Assembly (NCBI RefSeq): GCF_013369485.1
Contig: NZ_JABWEB010000027.1
Coordinates: 1 to 55,215, forward strand
DNA length: 55,215 nt
Source: Massilia sp. BJB1822
GTDB taxonomy: Bacteria; Pseudomonadota; Gammaproteobacteria; Burkholderiales; Burkholderiaceae_D
Reading direction: 5' to 3'
The translations under genes and the position numbers were made by a program. The notes beneath the pieces were generated by a model. The model did not search any database. It was not told the origin of the DNA and saw nothing but the letters and a program-made list of their open reading frames with translations. Each line of letters opens with the position of its first letter. Position 1 is the first letter of the stretch. Shown here piece after piece: positions 43,159 to 51,889 of this stretch.

Positions 43159-43812
43159 ATGACTATCAAAGCCACCCCTACTCCCGGCGCCCTGCTGCTG
43201 TCGCCACAGGACCATACCCTGATCATGATCGACCACCAGTCGCAGATGGCTTTCGCCACCCATTCGATCGACGCCGTTTCGCTGCGCAATAACGCCGCCC
43301 TGGTGGCGCATGCCGCCGCCGGCTTCAAGGTATCGTCCATCGTCACCACCGTAGCCGAGAAGAGCTTCTCCGGCCCGGTCTTCGACGAAATCAAGGATGC
43401 GTTTCCGGGTGCTGAGATCACTGACCGCACTTCCATGAACACCTGGGAAGACGCGAATGTGATCGCCCGCGTCAACGCCATCGGCAAGAAGCGTATCGTG
43501 CTGGCCGGCCTGTGGACTTCGGTCTGCATCGTTGGTCCGGCCCTGTCGGCCCTGGACCAGGGTTTCGAGGTGTACGTGATTTCGGATGCCTGCGGCGACG
43601 TCTCGGCCGAAGCCCACGAAAGCGCCATGCAGCGCATGATCCAGGCTGGCGCGCGTCCCATGACTTCGCTGCAGTACCTGCTGGAACTGCAGCGCGACTG
43701 GGCGCGCACCGACAGCTATGAGCTGACCACCGGCATCGCCAAGAAATTCGGCGGCGCCTACGGCCTGGGCATCATCTACGCCCAGACCATGTTCCACGCC
43801 AAGGAAGGCTGA
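43159..43812 (+). CDS. YcaC-like isochorismatase-family hydrolase
   Basis: 217 residues. Isochorismatase fold with the catalytic Asp in LIMIDHQSQMAF, Lys in VAEKSFSG region, and Cys in LAGLWTSVCIVGPALSAL; DACGDVSAEAHESAMQRMIQ follows, as in YcaC. YcaC-type hydrolases are octameric and have unknown natural substrates. AAGGATC precedes the ATG. A 10-bp GC stem with a T-run (43817-43850) follows, so expression of later genes may be lower. Confidence 0.88.
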   Translation: MTIKATPTPGALLLSPQDHTLIMIDHQSQMAFATHSIDAVSLRNNAALVAHAAAGFKVSSIVTTVAEKSFSGPVFDEIKDAFPGAEITDRTSMNTWEDANVIARVNAIGKKRIVLAGLWTSVCIVGPALSALDQGFEVYVISDACGDVSAEAHESAMQRMIQAGARPMTSLQYLLELQRDWARTDSYELTTGIAKKFGGAYGLGIIYAQTMFHAKEG

Positions 43813-43816
43813 TGCA

Positions 43817-43850
43817 AAGGGCTGCGGCGGTGAAGGGCCGCAGCCCTTTT
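43817..43850 (+). terminator. Intra-operon terminator/attenuator
   Basis: GGGCTGCGGC pairs perfectly with GCCGCAGCCC and is followed by TTTT. It lies between the YcaC-like gene and XapX, so it likely reduces transcription of the four downstream genes. Confidence 0.75.
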
Positions 43851-43867
43851 CTCTCGGAACAACACCC

Positions 43868-44134
43868 ATGAAAATTTATATCGCATCCCTCGCCGCCGGC
43901 CTGCTGGTGGGTTTAATCTATGGCGTACTGAATGTGCGCTCGCCCGCGCCGCCGGTGGTTGCCCTCATCGGGCTGCTCGGCATCCTGCTGGGCGAGCAAT
44001 TGCCGCCGCTGGTCAAGCAGTGGTTCAAGCCGCAGGACGGCCAGCTTTCCTGGTTCAGCGAACAGGTCAAACCGCATTGCTTCGGCGAGCTGCCGACGGC
44101 GGACAAGAAGGACGACGCCAAGCGCAGCGTCTGA
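43868..44134 (+). CDS. XapX domain (DUF1427) small membrane protein
   Basis: 88 residues. The XapX core is MKIYIASLAAGLLVGLIYGV and RSPAPPVVALIGLLGILLGE, forming two membrane helices; a short cytosolic tail with WFSEQVKPHCFGELP follows. Its role is unknown; it usually neighbours hydrolases such as YcaC and amidohydrolases, as here. Confidence 0.88.
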   Translation: MKIYIASLAAGLLVGLIYGVLNVRSPAPPVVALIGLLGILLGEQLPPLVKQWFKPQDGQLSWFSEQVKPHCFGELPTADKKDDAKRSV

Positions 44135-44196
44135 GCAAGCGCAAACCGCACCGGCCATCGCCCGGTGCCAGCAGATTCACCTTTTCGGAGCAGTAC

Positions 44197-46107
44197 ATGA
44201 ACACGCCCAGCCATCCAGACCTCATCCTCTACCGCGGTCAATTCACTACCCTGGACCGCAGCAATCCCCAGGCCGACGCGGTGGCCATCCGCGACGGCCG
44301 CTTTACCCATGTGGGCAGCGCGCAGGAGATCCTGGCGCTGGCCGGTCCCGCCACCGCCACGATCGACCTGCAGGGCCGGCGCGTGCTGCCCGGCCTGATC
44401 GACAACCACCTGCACATCATCCGCGGCGGCCTGAATTTCAATATGGAGCTGCGCTGGGACGGCGTGCGCAGCCTGGCCGACGCCATGGCCATGCTACGCC
44501 AGCAGGTCGCCATCACGCCGGCGCCGCAATGGGTGCGCGTGGTGGGCGGCTTCACCGAGCACCAGTTCGTGGAAAAACGCCTGCCGACCATCGAGGAATT
44601 GAACGCCGTGGCGCCCGATACGCCGGTCTTCATCCTGCACCTGTACGACCGCGCCCTGCTGAACGGCGCCGCGCTGCGCGCCGTGGGCTACGACAAAAAC
44701 ACGCCGGAGCCGCCGGGCGGCCGCATTCTGCGCGACAGCGCGGGCAATCCGACCGGCCTGCTGCTGGCCAAGCCGAATGCAGCCATCCTCTACGCCACGC
44801 TGGCGAAAGGGCCGAAGCTGCCGCCTGAATACCAGCTCAATTCCACGCGCCATTTCATGCGCGAGTTGAATCGACTGGGCGTGACCGGCGCCATCGATGC
44901 GGGCGGCGGCTTCCAGAATTATCCCGAGGATTACCAGGTGATCCAGCAGCTGTCCGACGCGGGACAGCTGACCGTGCGCCTGGCCTATAACCTGTTCACG
45001 CAAAAGCCCAAGCAGGAGAAGGAAGACTTTCTGAACTGGACTTCCAGCGTCAAGTACCAGCAGGGCGACGACTACTTCCGCCACAACGGCGCGGGCGAGA
45101 TGCTGACCTTCTCCGCCGCCGACTTCGAGGACTTCCGCGAACCGCGTCCCGATATGCCGGAATCGATGGAAGACGACCTGGAAGGCGTGGTGCGCATCCT
45201 GGCGCAGAACCGCTGGCCATGGCGCATGCACGCCACCTACGACGAAACCATCAGCCGCGCCCTCGACGTGTTCGAGCGCGTCGACAAGGAGATTCCGCTG
45301 CAGGGCCTGAACTGGTTCTTCGACCATGCGGAAACCATTTCGCCGGAGTCGATCGACCGCATCGCGGCCCTGGGCGGCGGCATCGCCGTGCAGCACCGCA
45401 TGGCGTATCAGGGCGAATATTTCGTCGAGCGTTACGGCGCTGCGGTGGCCGAGGCGACGCCGCCCGTGAAGAAGATTCTGGAAGCGGGCGTCAAGGTGTC
45501 GGCGGGAACGGATGCCACCCGCGTCGCTTCCTACAATCCCTGGGTGTCGCTGGCCTGGCTGGTCAGCGGCAAGACCGTGGGTGGCCTGCGCCTTTACCCG
45601 CAGCGCAATTGCCTGGACCGCGAAACGGCGCTGCGCATGTGGACCGAGAACGTGACCTGGTTCTCCAACGAGGAAGGCAAGAAGGGCCGCATCGCCGTGG
45701 GCCAGCTGGCCGACCTGGTCGTGCCCGACCGCGACTTCTTCGCCTGCGCCGAAAGCGATATCGCCGACACGTCCTCGCTGCTGACCATGGTGGGCGGCAA
45801 GGTGGTGTACGCCGCCGGTCCCTTCGCCAGCCACGACACGCCGCTGCCGCCCGCCATGCCCGACTGGTCGCCAGTGCGCAACTACGGCGGCTATGGCGCC
45901 TGGGGCAGCAATGGCAGCCTGTCCTTCGCGGGACGCGGTGCGGCGGGCCATTCGCACAGCAAGGCCGCGCAGGCGGCGGCTTGCGGCTGTTCGCGCCAGT
46001 GCAATGTGCACGGCCACCAGCACGCCACGGCATGGACGCGCAGCCTGCCCGTGGCCGACCTGAAAAGCTTCTGGGGCGCCCTGGGTTGCGCCTGCTGGGC
46101 GGTGTGA
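44197..46107 (+). CDS. YtcJ-like amidohydrolase with a Cys/His-rich C-terminal tail
   Basis: 636 residues. Metal-dependent amidohydrolase features: GRRVLPGLIDNHLHIIRGGL (HxH), WRMHATYDETISRALDVF, WFFDHAETISPESIDRI and SAGTDATRVASYNPW with the final metal Asp; the end has GQLADLVVPDRDFF. GGAG at 44187-44190 sets the start. The last 60 residues are unusual: HSHSKAAQAAACGCSRQCN, HGHQHA and a final GALGCACWAV, adding five cysteines and several His. The substrate is unknown. The stop overlaps the start of the DoxX gene by one base. Confidence 0.87.
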   Translation: MNTPSHPDLILYRGQFTTLDRSNPQADAVAIRDGRFTHVGSAQEILALAGPATATIDLQGRRVLPGLIDNHLHIIRGGLNFNMELRWDGVRSLADAMAMLRQQVAITPAPQWVRVVGGFTEHQFVEKRLPTIEELNAVAPDTPVFILHLYDRALLNGAALRAVGYDKNTPEPPGGRILRDSAGNPTGLLLAKPNAAILYATLAKGPKLPPEYQLNSTRHFMRELNRLGVTGAIDAGGGFQNYPEDYQVIQQLSDAGQLTVRLAYNLFTQKPKQEKEDFLNWTSSVKYQQGDDYFRHNGAGEMLTFSAADFEDFREPRPDMPESMEDDLEGVVRILAQNRWPWRMHATYDETISRALDVFERVDKEIPLQGLNWFFDHAETISPESIDRIAALGGGIAVQHRMAYQGEYFVERYGAAVAEATPPVKKILEAGVKVSAGTDATRVASYNPWVSLAWLVSGKTVGGLRLYPQRNCLDRETALRMWTENVTWFSNEEGKKGRIAVGQLADLVVPDRDFFACAESDIADTSSLLTMVGGKVVYAAGPFASHDTPLPPAMPDWSPVRNYGGYGAWGSNGSLSFAGRGAAGHSHSKAAQAAACGCSRQCNVHGHQHATAWTRSLPVADLKSFWGALGCACWAV

Positions 46108-46571
46108 TGGCCGGCGTGATGAAACCTTCACCAAGCGCCCGGACGCATCCCACCCGCACGCCGCCGCGCTGGCGCGTGTGGGCCACGGCGCCGGCCCTGC
46201 ACTGGCTGGGACTCCTGCTGCTGTGCGCCGCCTATCTGCAGGGCGGCTTGAACAAGCTGACGGATTTCGGCGGCGCCGTCGCCGAAATGCAGCATTTCGG
46301 CCTGGCGCCGGCCGTCCCGCTGGCGGCAGCCGTCATCATCGCCGAGCTGGGTGCGGCGCTGCTGGTGCTCAGCGGCCGCCTGCGCTGGCTGGGCGCCTTG
46401 GGACTGGCCCTGTTCACCGTGGCCGCGACCTTCGTCGCCAACCGCTACTGGCAAATGCAGGGCATGGAACGCTTCATGGCAGCCAACAGCTTCTATGAGC
46501 ACCTGGGCCTGGCCGGCGCTTTCCTGCTGGTGGCCTGGCATGATCTGCGCGCGCCGCAGGGAGGGCGCTGA
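46107..46571 (+). CDS. DoxX family membrane protein
   Basis: 154 residues with four membrane helices. DoxX pattern: WLGLLLLCAAYLQGGLNKLT with DFGGAVAEMQHFGLAPA, AAAVIIAELGAALLVLSG and FYEHLGLAGAFLLVAWHDLR. The start ATG overlaps the upstream stop (TGATG), so translation is coupled. DoxX proteins associate with oxidative or thiosulfate metabolism, and exact function varies. Confidence 0.85.
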   Translation: MAGVMKPSPSARTHPTRTPPRWRVWATAPALHWLGLLLLCAAYLQGGLNKLTDFGGAVAEMQHFGLAPAVPLAAAVIIAELGAALLVLSGRLRWLGALGLALFTVAATFVANRYWQMQGMERFMAANSFYEHLGLAGAFLLVAWHDLRAPQGGR

Positions 46572-46572
46572 G

Positions 46573-47280
46573 ATGGCCGGCACTCCCTCCCCAGGCGGCG
46601 TCCAGGCAGCGAGCGCCCGCTGGTGCGCCAGCACGCTGAGCTTCCTGGCGGGCTATGTGGACACGGCCGGCTTCATCGCGCTGTTTGGCCTGTTCACCGC
46701 CCACGTCACCGGCAACTTCGTGCTGCTGGGACGGGCGCTGGTCGAGCCGCACCACGATGTGCAGCTCAAGCTGCTGGCCTTCCCGGCCTTTATCGCCGCC
46801 GTGGCCCTGTGCCATCTGCTGGTGCTGCGCTGGCAGCGCGTGAGCGGCAATGCGCTGCGGCGCGCCCTGCTGCTGCAACTGGGGCTGCTGCTGGCGGCGG
46901 CCATCTGCGGCTGGCTGGCCGCGCCGATCCGCAGCAGCGATGCGCCGCTGGTCATGCTGAGCGGCTTGCTGTGCACGGCGGCCATGGGCGTGCAGAACGC
47001 TTACGGCAAGCTGCTGCTGCCGCAACTGGCCGCGACCACGGTCATGACCGGCAATGTGACCCAGCTGGTGATCGATGCCATCGATGCGGCGCGCGGCCCG
47101 GGCGCGGCGCGTGCGGCAGACAAAATGAAGCTGCTGTGGCCCGTGCTCAGTTTTGCGGCGGGCGCCTTCGGCGGCGCGCTGGCGGTCAGCCGCTACGGCA
47201 TGGTGGCGCTGCTGCTGCCCTGCGCCCTGCTGGCGGCGCTGGCCGCAACCACGCGGCGCGGCGCGGGAATTAAAGCGTAA
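46573..47280 (+). CDS. YoaK family (DUF1275) membrane protein
   Basis: 235 residues with six to seven membrane helices. Motifs are LSFLAGYVDTAGFIALFGLF, TAHVTGNFVLLGRAL and MGVQNAYGKLLLPQLAATTV followed by MTGNVTQLVIDAID. It begins 1 base after the DoxX stop and ends the seven-gene run. Its last 11 bases overlap the convergent response-regulator gene. It is a paralogue of the gene at 30197, of unknown function. Confidence 0.87.
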   Translation: MAGTPSPGGVQAASARWCASTLSFLAGYVDTAGFIALFGLFTAHVTGNFVLLGRALVEPHHDVQLKLLAFPAFIAAVALCHLLVLRWQRVSGNALRRALLLQLGLLLAAAICGWLAAPIRSSDAPLVMLSGLLCTAAMGVQNAYGKLLLPQLAATTVMTGNVTQLVIDAIDAARGPGAARAADKMKLLWPVLSFAAGAFGGALAVSRYGMVALLLPCALLAALAATTRRGAGIKA

Positions 47281-47917
47281 TCATGCCGCGCTTGAAGGCG
47301 ATGGTGACGGCATGCGTGCGGTCGTTGGCGCCCAGCTTGGCGAGGATGGTGCGCATATGCGCCTTCACCGTTTCTTCGGAGATGGAAAGATGCAGCGCGA
47401 TGCGCTTGTTGGAATTGCCGGCCGCCGCGCTGCACAGCACTTCGGCTTCGCGCTCGCTCAGCAGGCTGCGGCCCATATGCTCGGCCAGCTCCATGGCGAT
47501 CTCGGAAGGGATGCGGCGCTGGCCGGCATGCACGGCGCGGATGGTGTCCAGCAGATCCCGGCGCAGGCTGCTCTTCAGCAGAAAGCCCGCCGCGCCGCCC
47601 TGCACGGCGCGCTGAATCTGGGCATCGCCTTTGAAGGTGGTCAGCATCAGGATGCGCGCCGCCGGAAAATCGCGGCGGATCGCCAGCAGGGCCGTGACCC
47701 CGCACATTTCCGGCATGGCGATGTCCATCACCGTGACGTCGGGACGGCACAGCGGATACATGGCCAGCGCCTGCACGCCGTTTTCCGCCTCGCCCGCCAC
47801 GCACATATCGGGCTGGCTGGCGATCGTTTCCGCCAGCCCCGCGCGCAGCAGGGGATGGTCGTCCACGATCAAAATGCGGATCGGCGATCCGGCGGCAGGA
47901 AAATCCATACTTGTCAT
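47270..47917 (-). CDS. NarL/FixJ family response regulator (orphan)
   Basis: 215 residues. Receiver domain: ILIVDDHPLLRAGLAETIAS with acidic pocket DD, phospho-acceptor Asp in DVTVMDIAMPEMCGV, then LMLTTFKGDAQIQRAV and GFLLKSS with the conserved Lys. The C-terminal LuxR helix-turn-helix is LSEREAEVLCSAAAGNSNKR and SEETVKAHMRTILAKLGAND. No histidine kinase adjoins it. It faces the seven-gene run and could regulate neighbouring or distant genes. Confidence 0.92.
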   Translation of the reverse strand: MTSMDFPAAGSPIRILIVDDHPLLRAGLAETIASQPDMCVAGEAENGVQALAMYPLCRPDVTVMDIAMPEMCGVTALLAIRRDFPAARILMLTTFKGDAQIQRAVQGGAAGFLLKSSLRRDLLDTIRAVHAGQRRIPSEIAMELAEHMGRSLLSEREAEVLCSAAAGNSNKRIALHLSISEETVKAHMRTILAKLGANDRTHAVTIAFKRGMITL

Positions 47918-47999
47918 TCGGGGGCGGGCAAAAATGCGAGGGGGAATTTATACCACGCCGCCGCTGCAAGCCACTAGAAGGCTTCCTCGGACGCTGCCC

Positions 48000-48026
48000 A
48001 AAAAAATGCCAGCCGTCCGGCTGGCA
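48000..48026 (-). terminator. Terminator of the DUF1059 gene
   Basis: On the minus strand TGCCAGCC-GGAC-GGCTGGCA is followed by TTTTTT. It separates the DUF1059 gene from the response regulator. Confidence 0.85.
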
Positions 48027-48050
48027 TGGCAGGCGCCGCGTGCCGTCGCG

Positions 48051-48302
48051 CTAATGCGGCAGCGGACGGCCGCTATCCTTGCCGCTCTGCGCGGCGCCCG
48101 GCAGCGCATGCTCGGCCGGCATGCCGTCCTTGATCATGGTGCGGATTTGCTGGCGCAGCTCCGGACTGTCCGTATGCTGGTGCACGCTCACGGCGTGCTG
48201 CACGGCGACGGCCAGCAGCTCATCTTCATCGTCGGCCGAAATGGCGACGGTGCAATGGGCATCGCTGGGAAAGTCGCGGCAATCAATATATTTTCGTGTC
48301 AT
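48051..48302 (-). CDS. DUF1059 domain protein
   Basis: 83 residues. It has RKYIDCRDFPSDAHCTVAI (family core with two Cys) and a helical second half (ELLAVAVQHAVSVHQHTDSP). GGGG/GGAT upstream suits the ATG at 48302; the longer frame adds 15 unlikely residues. DUF1059 proteins are small and of unknown function, often stress-related. Confidence 0.85.
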   Translation of the reverse strand: MTRKYIDCRDFPSDAHCTVAISADDEDELLAVAVQHAVSVHQHTDSPELRQQIRTMIKDGMPAEHALPGAAQSGKDSGRPLPH

Positions 48303-48448
48303 GGCATCCCCCTTTGTTGCGGACGGCGAAGCGCCGCCCTGTTTCACTATAGTTCGCCAGAGGCCGCCTGACTTGCATATATTAATTCTCGCAGGAAACT
48401 ATTTGCATTTATAATAATCCCCTTAATTCACTCCCCCCCTTCCCTGCC

Positions 48449-49351
48449 ATGCTGAAAACCCTGAAGACTTCCCTGCTCTGTCTGGCCCTGGCCGCCACCC
48501 TGCCCGCCCTGGCGGCCGACGCACCCGCCGCGCCGGCGACGGCCCAGCAGAGTCCCGAGCAGCTGCTGGCCTCCTTCCACTATCAGCAGGGCAAGATCAC
48601 CCTGCCCGGCGACATCGCCACGCTCGATCTGCCGCCCAGCTTCCGCTATCTGCCGCCGGACGACGCCGCCCGTCTGCTGACGCAAGGCTGGGGCAATCCG
48701 CCCGGCCTGAAATCGCTGGGCATGGTCCTGCCGGTCGACGTGAATCCGCTCAGCGCCGAAGGCTGGGGCGTGATCATCACCTACGACAAGGATGGCCATG
48801 TGAAGGACGACGATGCCGACAGCATCGACTACGCCAAGCTGCTCAAGGAAATGCAGGAAGGAATCGAGGAAGCAAACGCCGAGCGCAAGAAGCAGGGCTA
48901 TCACGCCATGCACCTGCGCGGCTGGGCCGAGCAGCCCAGTTACGACAAGGCCAGCCACAAGCTGTACTGGGCCAAGGAGCTGAGCAACGATACCGACAGC
49001 CAGAACAGCCTGAATTACAACATCCGCGTGCTGGGCCGCGAAGGCGTGCTGGTGCTGAATGCGGTGGCCGGCATGGAGCAGATCAAGGCGGTCAAGGCGG
49101 AGATGCAGAAAGTCACGGCCTTCACCGATTTCACGGCCGGCAACCGCTACGCCGACTTCAACGCCAGCACCGACAAGGTGGCCGAATACGGTCTGGCCGC
49201 GCTGGTGGCGGGCGGCGTGGCCGGCAAGCTGGGCCTGTTCGGCAAGCTGCTCGCGCTGCTGGTCGCCTTCAAGAAGCTGATCTTCGTCGGCGCGGCGGCG
49301 CTGGTGGCGGGCATCGCCAAATTCTTCGGCCGCAAGCGCAGCGAGAGCTGA
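48449..49351 (+). CDS. DUF2167 membrane protein
   Basis: 300 residues: signal peptide (MLKTLKTSLLCLALAATLPA), a periplasmic domain with FHYQQGKITLPGDIATLDLP, the family motif VLPVDVNPLSAEGWGVIITY, AEQPSYDKASHKLYWAKEL and VLNAVAGMEQIKAVKAEM, and two C-terminal membrane helices (YGLAALVAGGVAGKLGLFGK, LIFVGAAALVAGIAKFF). The role of this envelope protein family is unknown. Confidence 0.92.
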   Translation: MLKTLKTSLLCLALAATLPALAADAPAAPATAQQSPEQLLASFHYQQGKITLPGDIATLDLPPSFRYLPPDDAARLLTQGWGNPPGLKSLGMVLPVDVNPLSAEGWGVIITYDKDGHVKDDDADSIDYAKLLKEMQEGIEEANAERKKQGYHAMHLRGWAEQPSYDKASHKLYWAKELSNDTDSQNSLNYNIRVLGREGVLVLNAVAGMEQIKAVKAEMQKVTAFTDFTAGNRYADFNASTDKVAEYGLAALVAGGVAGKLGLFGKLLALLVAFKKLIFVGAAALVAGIAKFFGRKRSES

Positions 49352-49373
49352 GCCGCGCCCTCAGCGCGCGCCC

Positions 49374-51026
49374 TTACGCCACACCCTGCGCGGCAGGCAA
49401 GCCGCGCCTTGCCGCCGGCTTCTGACGCGGCGGCAGCACCAGCCGCGCCGGCACGCCGGCGCGCTCCTCCACCACGGTAAAGCGGGCCACCGCGGCGCGC
49501 AGGCTGTGCGCCTGCGCCGACAGGGCTTGCGCCGCCGCCGTCGCCTGCTCCACCAGCGCCGCGTTCTGCTGCGTGACCGCATCCATCTGCATGATGGCCA
49601 TATTGATCTGCTCAATGCCGGCGCTCTGCTCGTGCGAGGCGGCGCTGACATCGCCGATGATGTGCTGCACCTTGCCTACCGCCTGCACCACCTCGGCCAT
49701 GGTGCGGCCGGCCGCATCGACCAGCTGCGAGCCGCCCGCTACATGGCTGGCCGAAGCGCCGATCAATTCCTTGATCTCGCGCGCCGCGGTGGCGCTGCGC
49801 TGGGCCAGGGTGCGCACCTCGCCGGCCACCACGGCAAAGCCGCGTCCCTGCTCGCCGGCGCGCGCCGCTTCCACGGCGGCGTTCAGGGCCAGGATATTGG
49901 TCTGGAAGGCGATGCCTTCGATCACGGCGATGATCTCCGTCACCTGGGCCGAGCTGGCGGCGATATCCTGCATGGTCGCCACCACGCGCTGCACTACCTG
50001 GCCGCCGCTGGCGGCGACTGTGGCCGCATTCTGCACCAGCGCATTGCCGCTGCGCGCATTCTCGGCGTTCTGGCGCACGGTGGTGGTCAGTTCCTCCATG
50101 CTGGACGCGGTTTCCTCCAGCGAGGACGCCTGTTCCTCGGTGCGCTGCGACAGGTCGGCATTGCCCTGGGCGATTTCATCGGCCGCCACGGCAATCGTCT
50201 TGGCCGAGGCGATGATGCCGGACACCATGGTGTTCAATTGGCGGCGCATCGATTCGAGCGAGGCCATCAGGCTGTCGCGCTCGCCCGACAGGGGTACGGC
50301 CACACCCAGATTGCCGTCGGCGATCTGGCGCGCCACTTCCTGCGCCAGGGCCGGCTCGCCGCCCAGCTGGCGCAGCAGACTGCGCGTGACCAGCCAGGCC
50401 GTGAGCAGGCCGCAGCCGATGGCGATCCCGCCCAGCAGCATGATCAGGGCGCTGGACGCTTCGGCATGCTCGGTGGCGGCAATGCCGGTTTCAGCGCTGA
50501 GCTGGTCTTCCATGGCTTGCAGCGCGCCGGTGGCGGCCAGCCAGGCGCGCTGGCCGCGCCGCATCTCGCCCACCAGCAGGGCCGTGGCGCCGTCGCGGTC
50601 GCCCGCCAGGCCCAGCGCAATGGCTTGCTGGAAAGCGGGCTGGCTGTCCGCCTCCACACTCTTCAGTGCGTTGTAGAGGCGCAACTCCTCGGGCAGGGTA
50701 TTCGCGTCTTCATGGAACATCTTGCCCAGCTGGGCATAGGTGTCGGCATACAGGGCTTCCTGCTTGCGCACGCGCTCGACCTCGGCCCGCCGCTGCCCCT
50801 CGTCGCTCAGGAGGGCCAGGTTGCGGATGGCGATGGCGCGGTCCTGCACCGTCGCCGCCAGCGTGGCCGCCAGCCGGGCTTCGACATTATTAATATTGAC
50901 GATGCTTTTCAGATTCTCGTTCAGCGTATATAAGCTATACAGGCTCAGCGCGGAAATACTGGTCAGCAATAACATCAAGATGCCGAAGCCGGCCAGCATG
51001 CGCTGCCGGACACTGAGATGTTTCAT
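49374..51026 (-). CDS. Methyl-accepting chemotaxis protein
   Basis: 550 residues. A first membrane helix (LAGFGILMLLLTSISALSLY) is followed by a four-helix-bundle sensor (TarH/4HB type), a second helix (ALIMLLGGIAIGCGLLTAWL), a HAMP linker (VTRSLLRQLGGEPALAQEVA) and the signalling domain. The hairpin tip has FQTNILALNAAVEAARAGEQ and GRGFAVVAGEVRTLAQRS. AGGAGA precedes the ATG. It implies motility; the ligand is unknown. A duplicated sequence lies in its upstream region. Confidence 0.95.
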   Translation of the reverse strand: MKHLSVRQRMLAGFGILMLLLTSISALSLYSLYTLNENLKSIVNINNVEARLAATLAATVQDRAIAIRNLALLSDEGQRRAEVERVRKQEALYADTYAQLGKMFHEDANTLPEELRLYNALKSVEADSQPAFQQAIALGLAGDRDGATALLVGEMRRGQRAWLAATGALQAMEDQLSAETGIAATEHAEASSALIMLLGGIAIGCGLLTAWLVTRSLLRQLGGEPALAQEVARQIADGNLGVAVPLSGERDSLMASLESMRRQLNTMVSGIIASAKTIAVAADEIAQGNADLSQRTEEQASSLEETASSMEELTTTVRQNAENARSGNALVQNAATVAASGGQVVQRVVATMQDIAASSAQVTEIIAVIEGIAFQTNILALNAAVEAARAGEQGRGFAVVAGEVRTLAQRSATAAREIKELIGASASHVAGGSQLVDAAGRTMAEVVQAVGKVQHIIGDVSAASHEQSAGIEQINMAIMQMDAVTQQNAALVEQATAAAQALSAQAHSLRAAVARFTVVEERAGVPARLVLPPRQKPAARRGLPAAQGVA

Positions 51027-51067
51027 CGCCTCTCCTTTTAGACCAATAAAGAAAAAACGATGGTATT

Positions 51068-51132
51068 GAGCTTGCCGCCATTCAACAAGAAGGCACAAGA
51101 ATGTTACCTATCAATAACAGATATTACTAATT
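51068..51132. repeat. Imperfect duplicated promoter-like sequence, copy A
   Basis: Aligns with 51697-51762: AGCTTGCC, ATTC, CAAGA, ACA, ATGTTACCTA, CAA/AACA, ATATT and TTAAT recur in order with small gaps. It lies between the HxlR stop and the chemoreceptor start. TTACCTA with an adjacent A/T tract resembles sites recognised by HxlR proteins. Confidence 0.6.
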
Positions 51133-51553
51133 AATAATTTCGCCGGCCATGGGTCATGCCCACGGCCGGCGCGTTCGAACGCTGGCTTTTTTCATCGAAG
51201 CGGCTGCGCGCCGTATGCACCTGTTCCTGGTGTTCATACGCCCACTCGACCAGGCCCACCATGGGCTTGAGCAGGCTATGGCCCAACTCGGTGAGCGCGT
51301 ACTCGACGCCGGGCGGCACCGTGGGATACACCGTGCGCACCACCAGGCCATCGCGTTCCAAGCCGCGCAAGGTCAGGGTCAGCATGCGCTGCGAAATCAC
51401 GCCGATGCCGCGCCGGATCTCATTGAAGCGCAATGGGCCTTGGCACAGGCAGCTGACTATTGTGAAACTCCATTTATCGCCCAGCCGGTCCAGCACCGCC
51501 CGCGTGGCGCGGCATTTCCCCTCATCTTTATGGAATGCATGTCTATGAGGCAT
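51131..51553 (-). CDS. HxlR family transcriptional regulator
   Basis: 140 residues. The HxlR winged helix-turn-helix is ATRAVLDRLGDKWSFTIVSC, LCQGPLRFNEIRRGIGVISQ and RMLTLTLRGLERDGLVVRTV, then VPPGVEYALTELGHSLLKP. It has one conserved N-terminal Cys (GKCRATRAV), which in some relatives senses quinones or aldehydes. Related sequences on both sides (51068-51132, 51697-51762) may be its operators. Confidence 0.9.
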   Translation of the reverse strand: MPHRHAFHKDEGKCRATRAVLDRLGDKWSFTIVSCLCQGPLRFNEIRRGIGVISQRMLTLTLRGLERDGLVVRTVYPTVPPGVEYALTELGHSLLKPMVGLVEWAYEHQEQVHTARSRFDEKSQRSNAPAVGMTHGRRNY

Positions 51554-51889
51554 TAATACGATTCTCTTCGGGTTCGCACTTTAAATGCGATTGTTTTTAT
51601 TTTTGATTGAACGATCGGGAATATAGGCGCGCTGGAAGCTGGCCCGACCGTGCCGGATTATTACAGGAAAATAAGGGCGAGACCGATGGTAGGGGGCAGC
51701 TTGCCATTCTGCAAGAGGGAACATCGATGTTACCTACTAACAACTTATATTTCCTGTTAATTAAGCCTCCATTAAGGCCAACTATGCGTAAAGAAGTCTT
51801 GCCAGCCGGTGTGGCCGGCATGCTAGGATGCAGATCAGGGGCCGCGAATACTTGAGACTGGCCCCGATGGCAAACCGAGCGGAGCGGCA
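51554..51889. other. Intergenic region between HxlR gene and periplasmic binding protein gene
   Basis: The first 60 bases hold the AT-rich promoter of the minus-strand HxlR gene. Copy B of the duplicated sequence lies at 51697-51762. The last 100 bases contain AT-rich stretches (TTATATTTCCTGTTAATTAA) and a weak ribosome-binding site (GGAGCGGCA) before 51890. A frame at 51607-51855 begins with TTG, lacks a ribosome-binding site and has no convincing features. Confidence 0.6.
51697..51762. repeat. Imperfect duplicated promoter-like sequence, copy B
   Basis: Homologous to 51068-51132 (copy A) in the same orientation on the plus strand, sharing ATGTTACCTA and the A/T-rich tail. It lies about 130 bp upstream of the periplasmic binding protein gene. 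The copies bracket the HxlR gene, suggesting duplication of a regulatory segment. Confidence 0.6.

Noticed and set aside
51607..51855. 82-codon gene upstream of the periplasmic binding protein
   Set aside because: It starts with TTG, lacks a ribosome-binding site, overlaps the duplicated regulatory segment and has no protein-like features.
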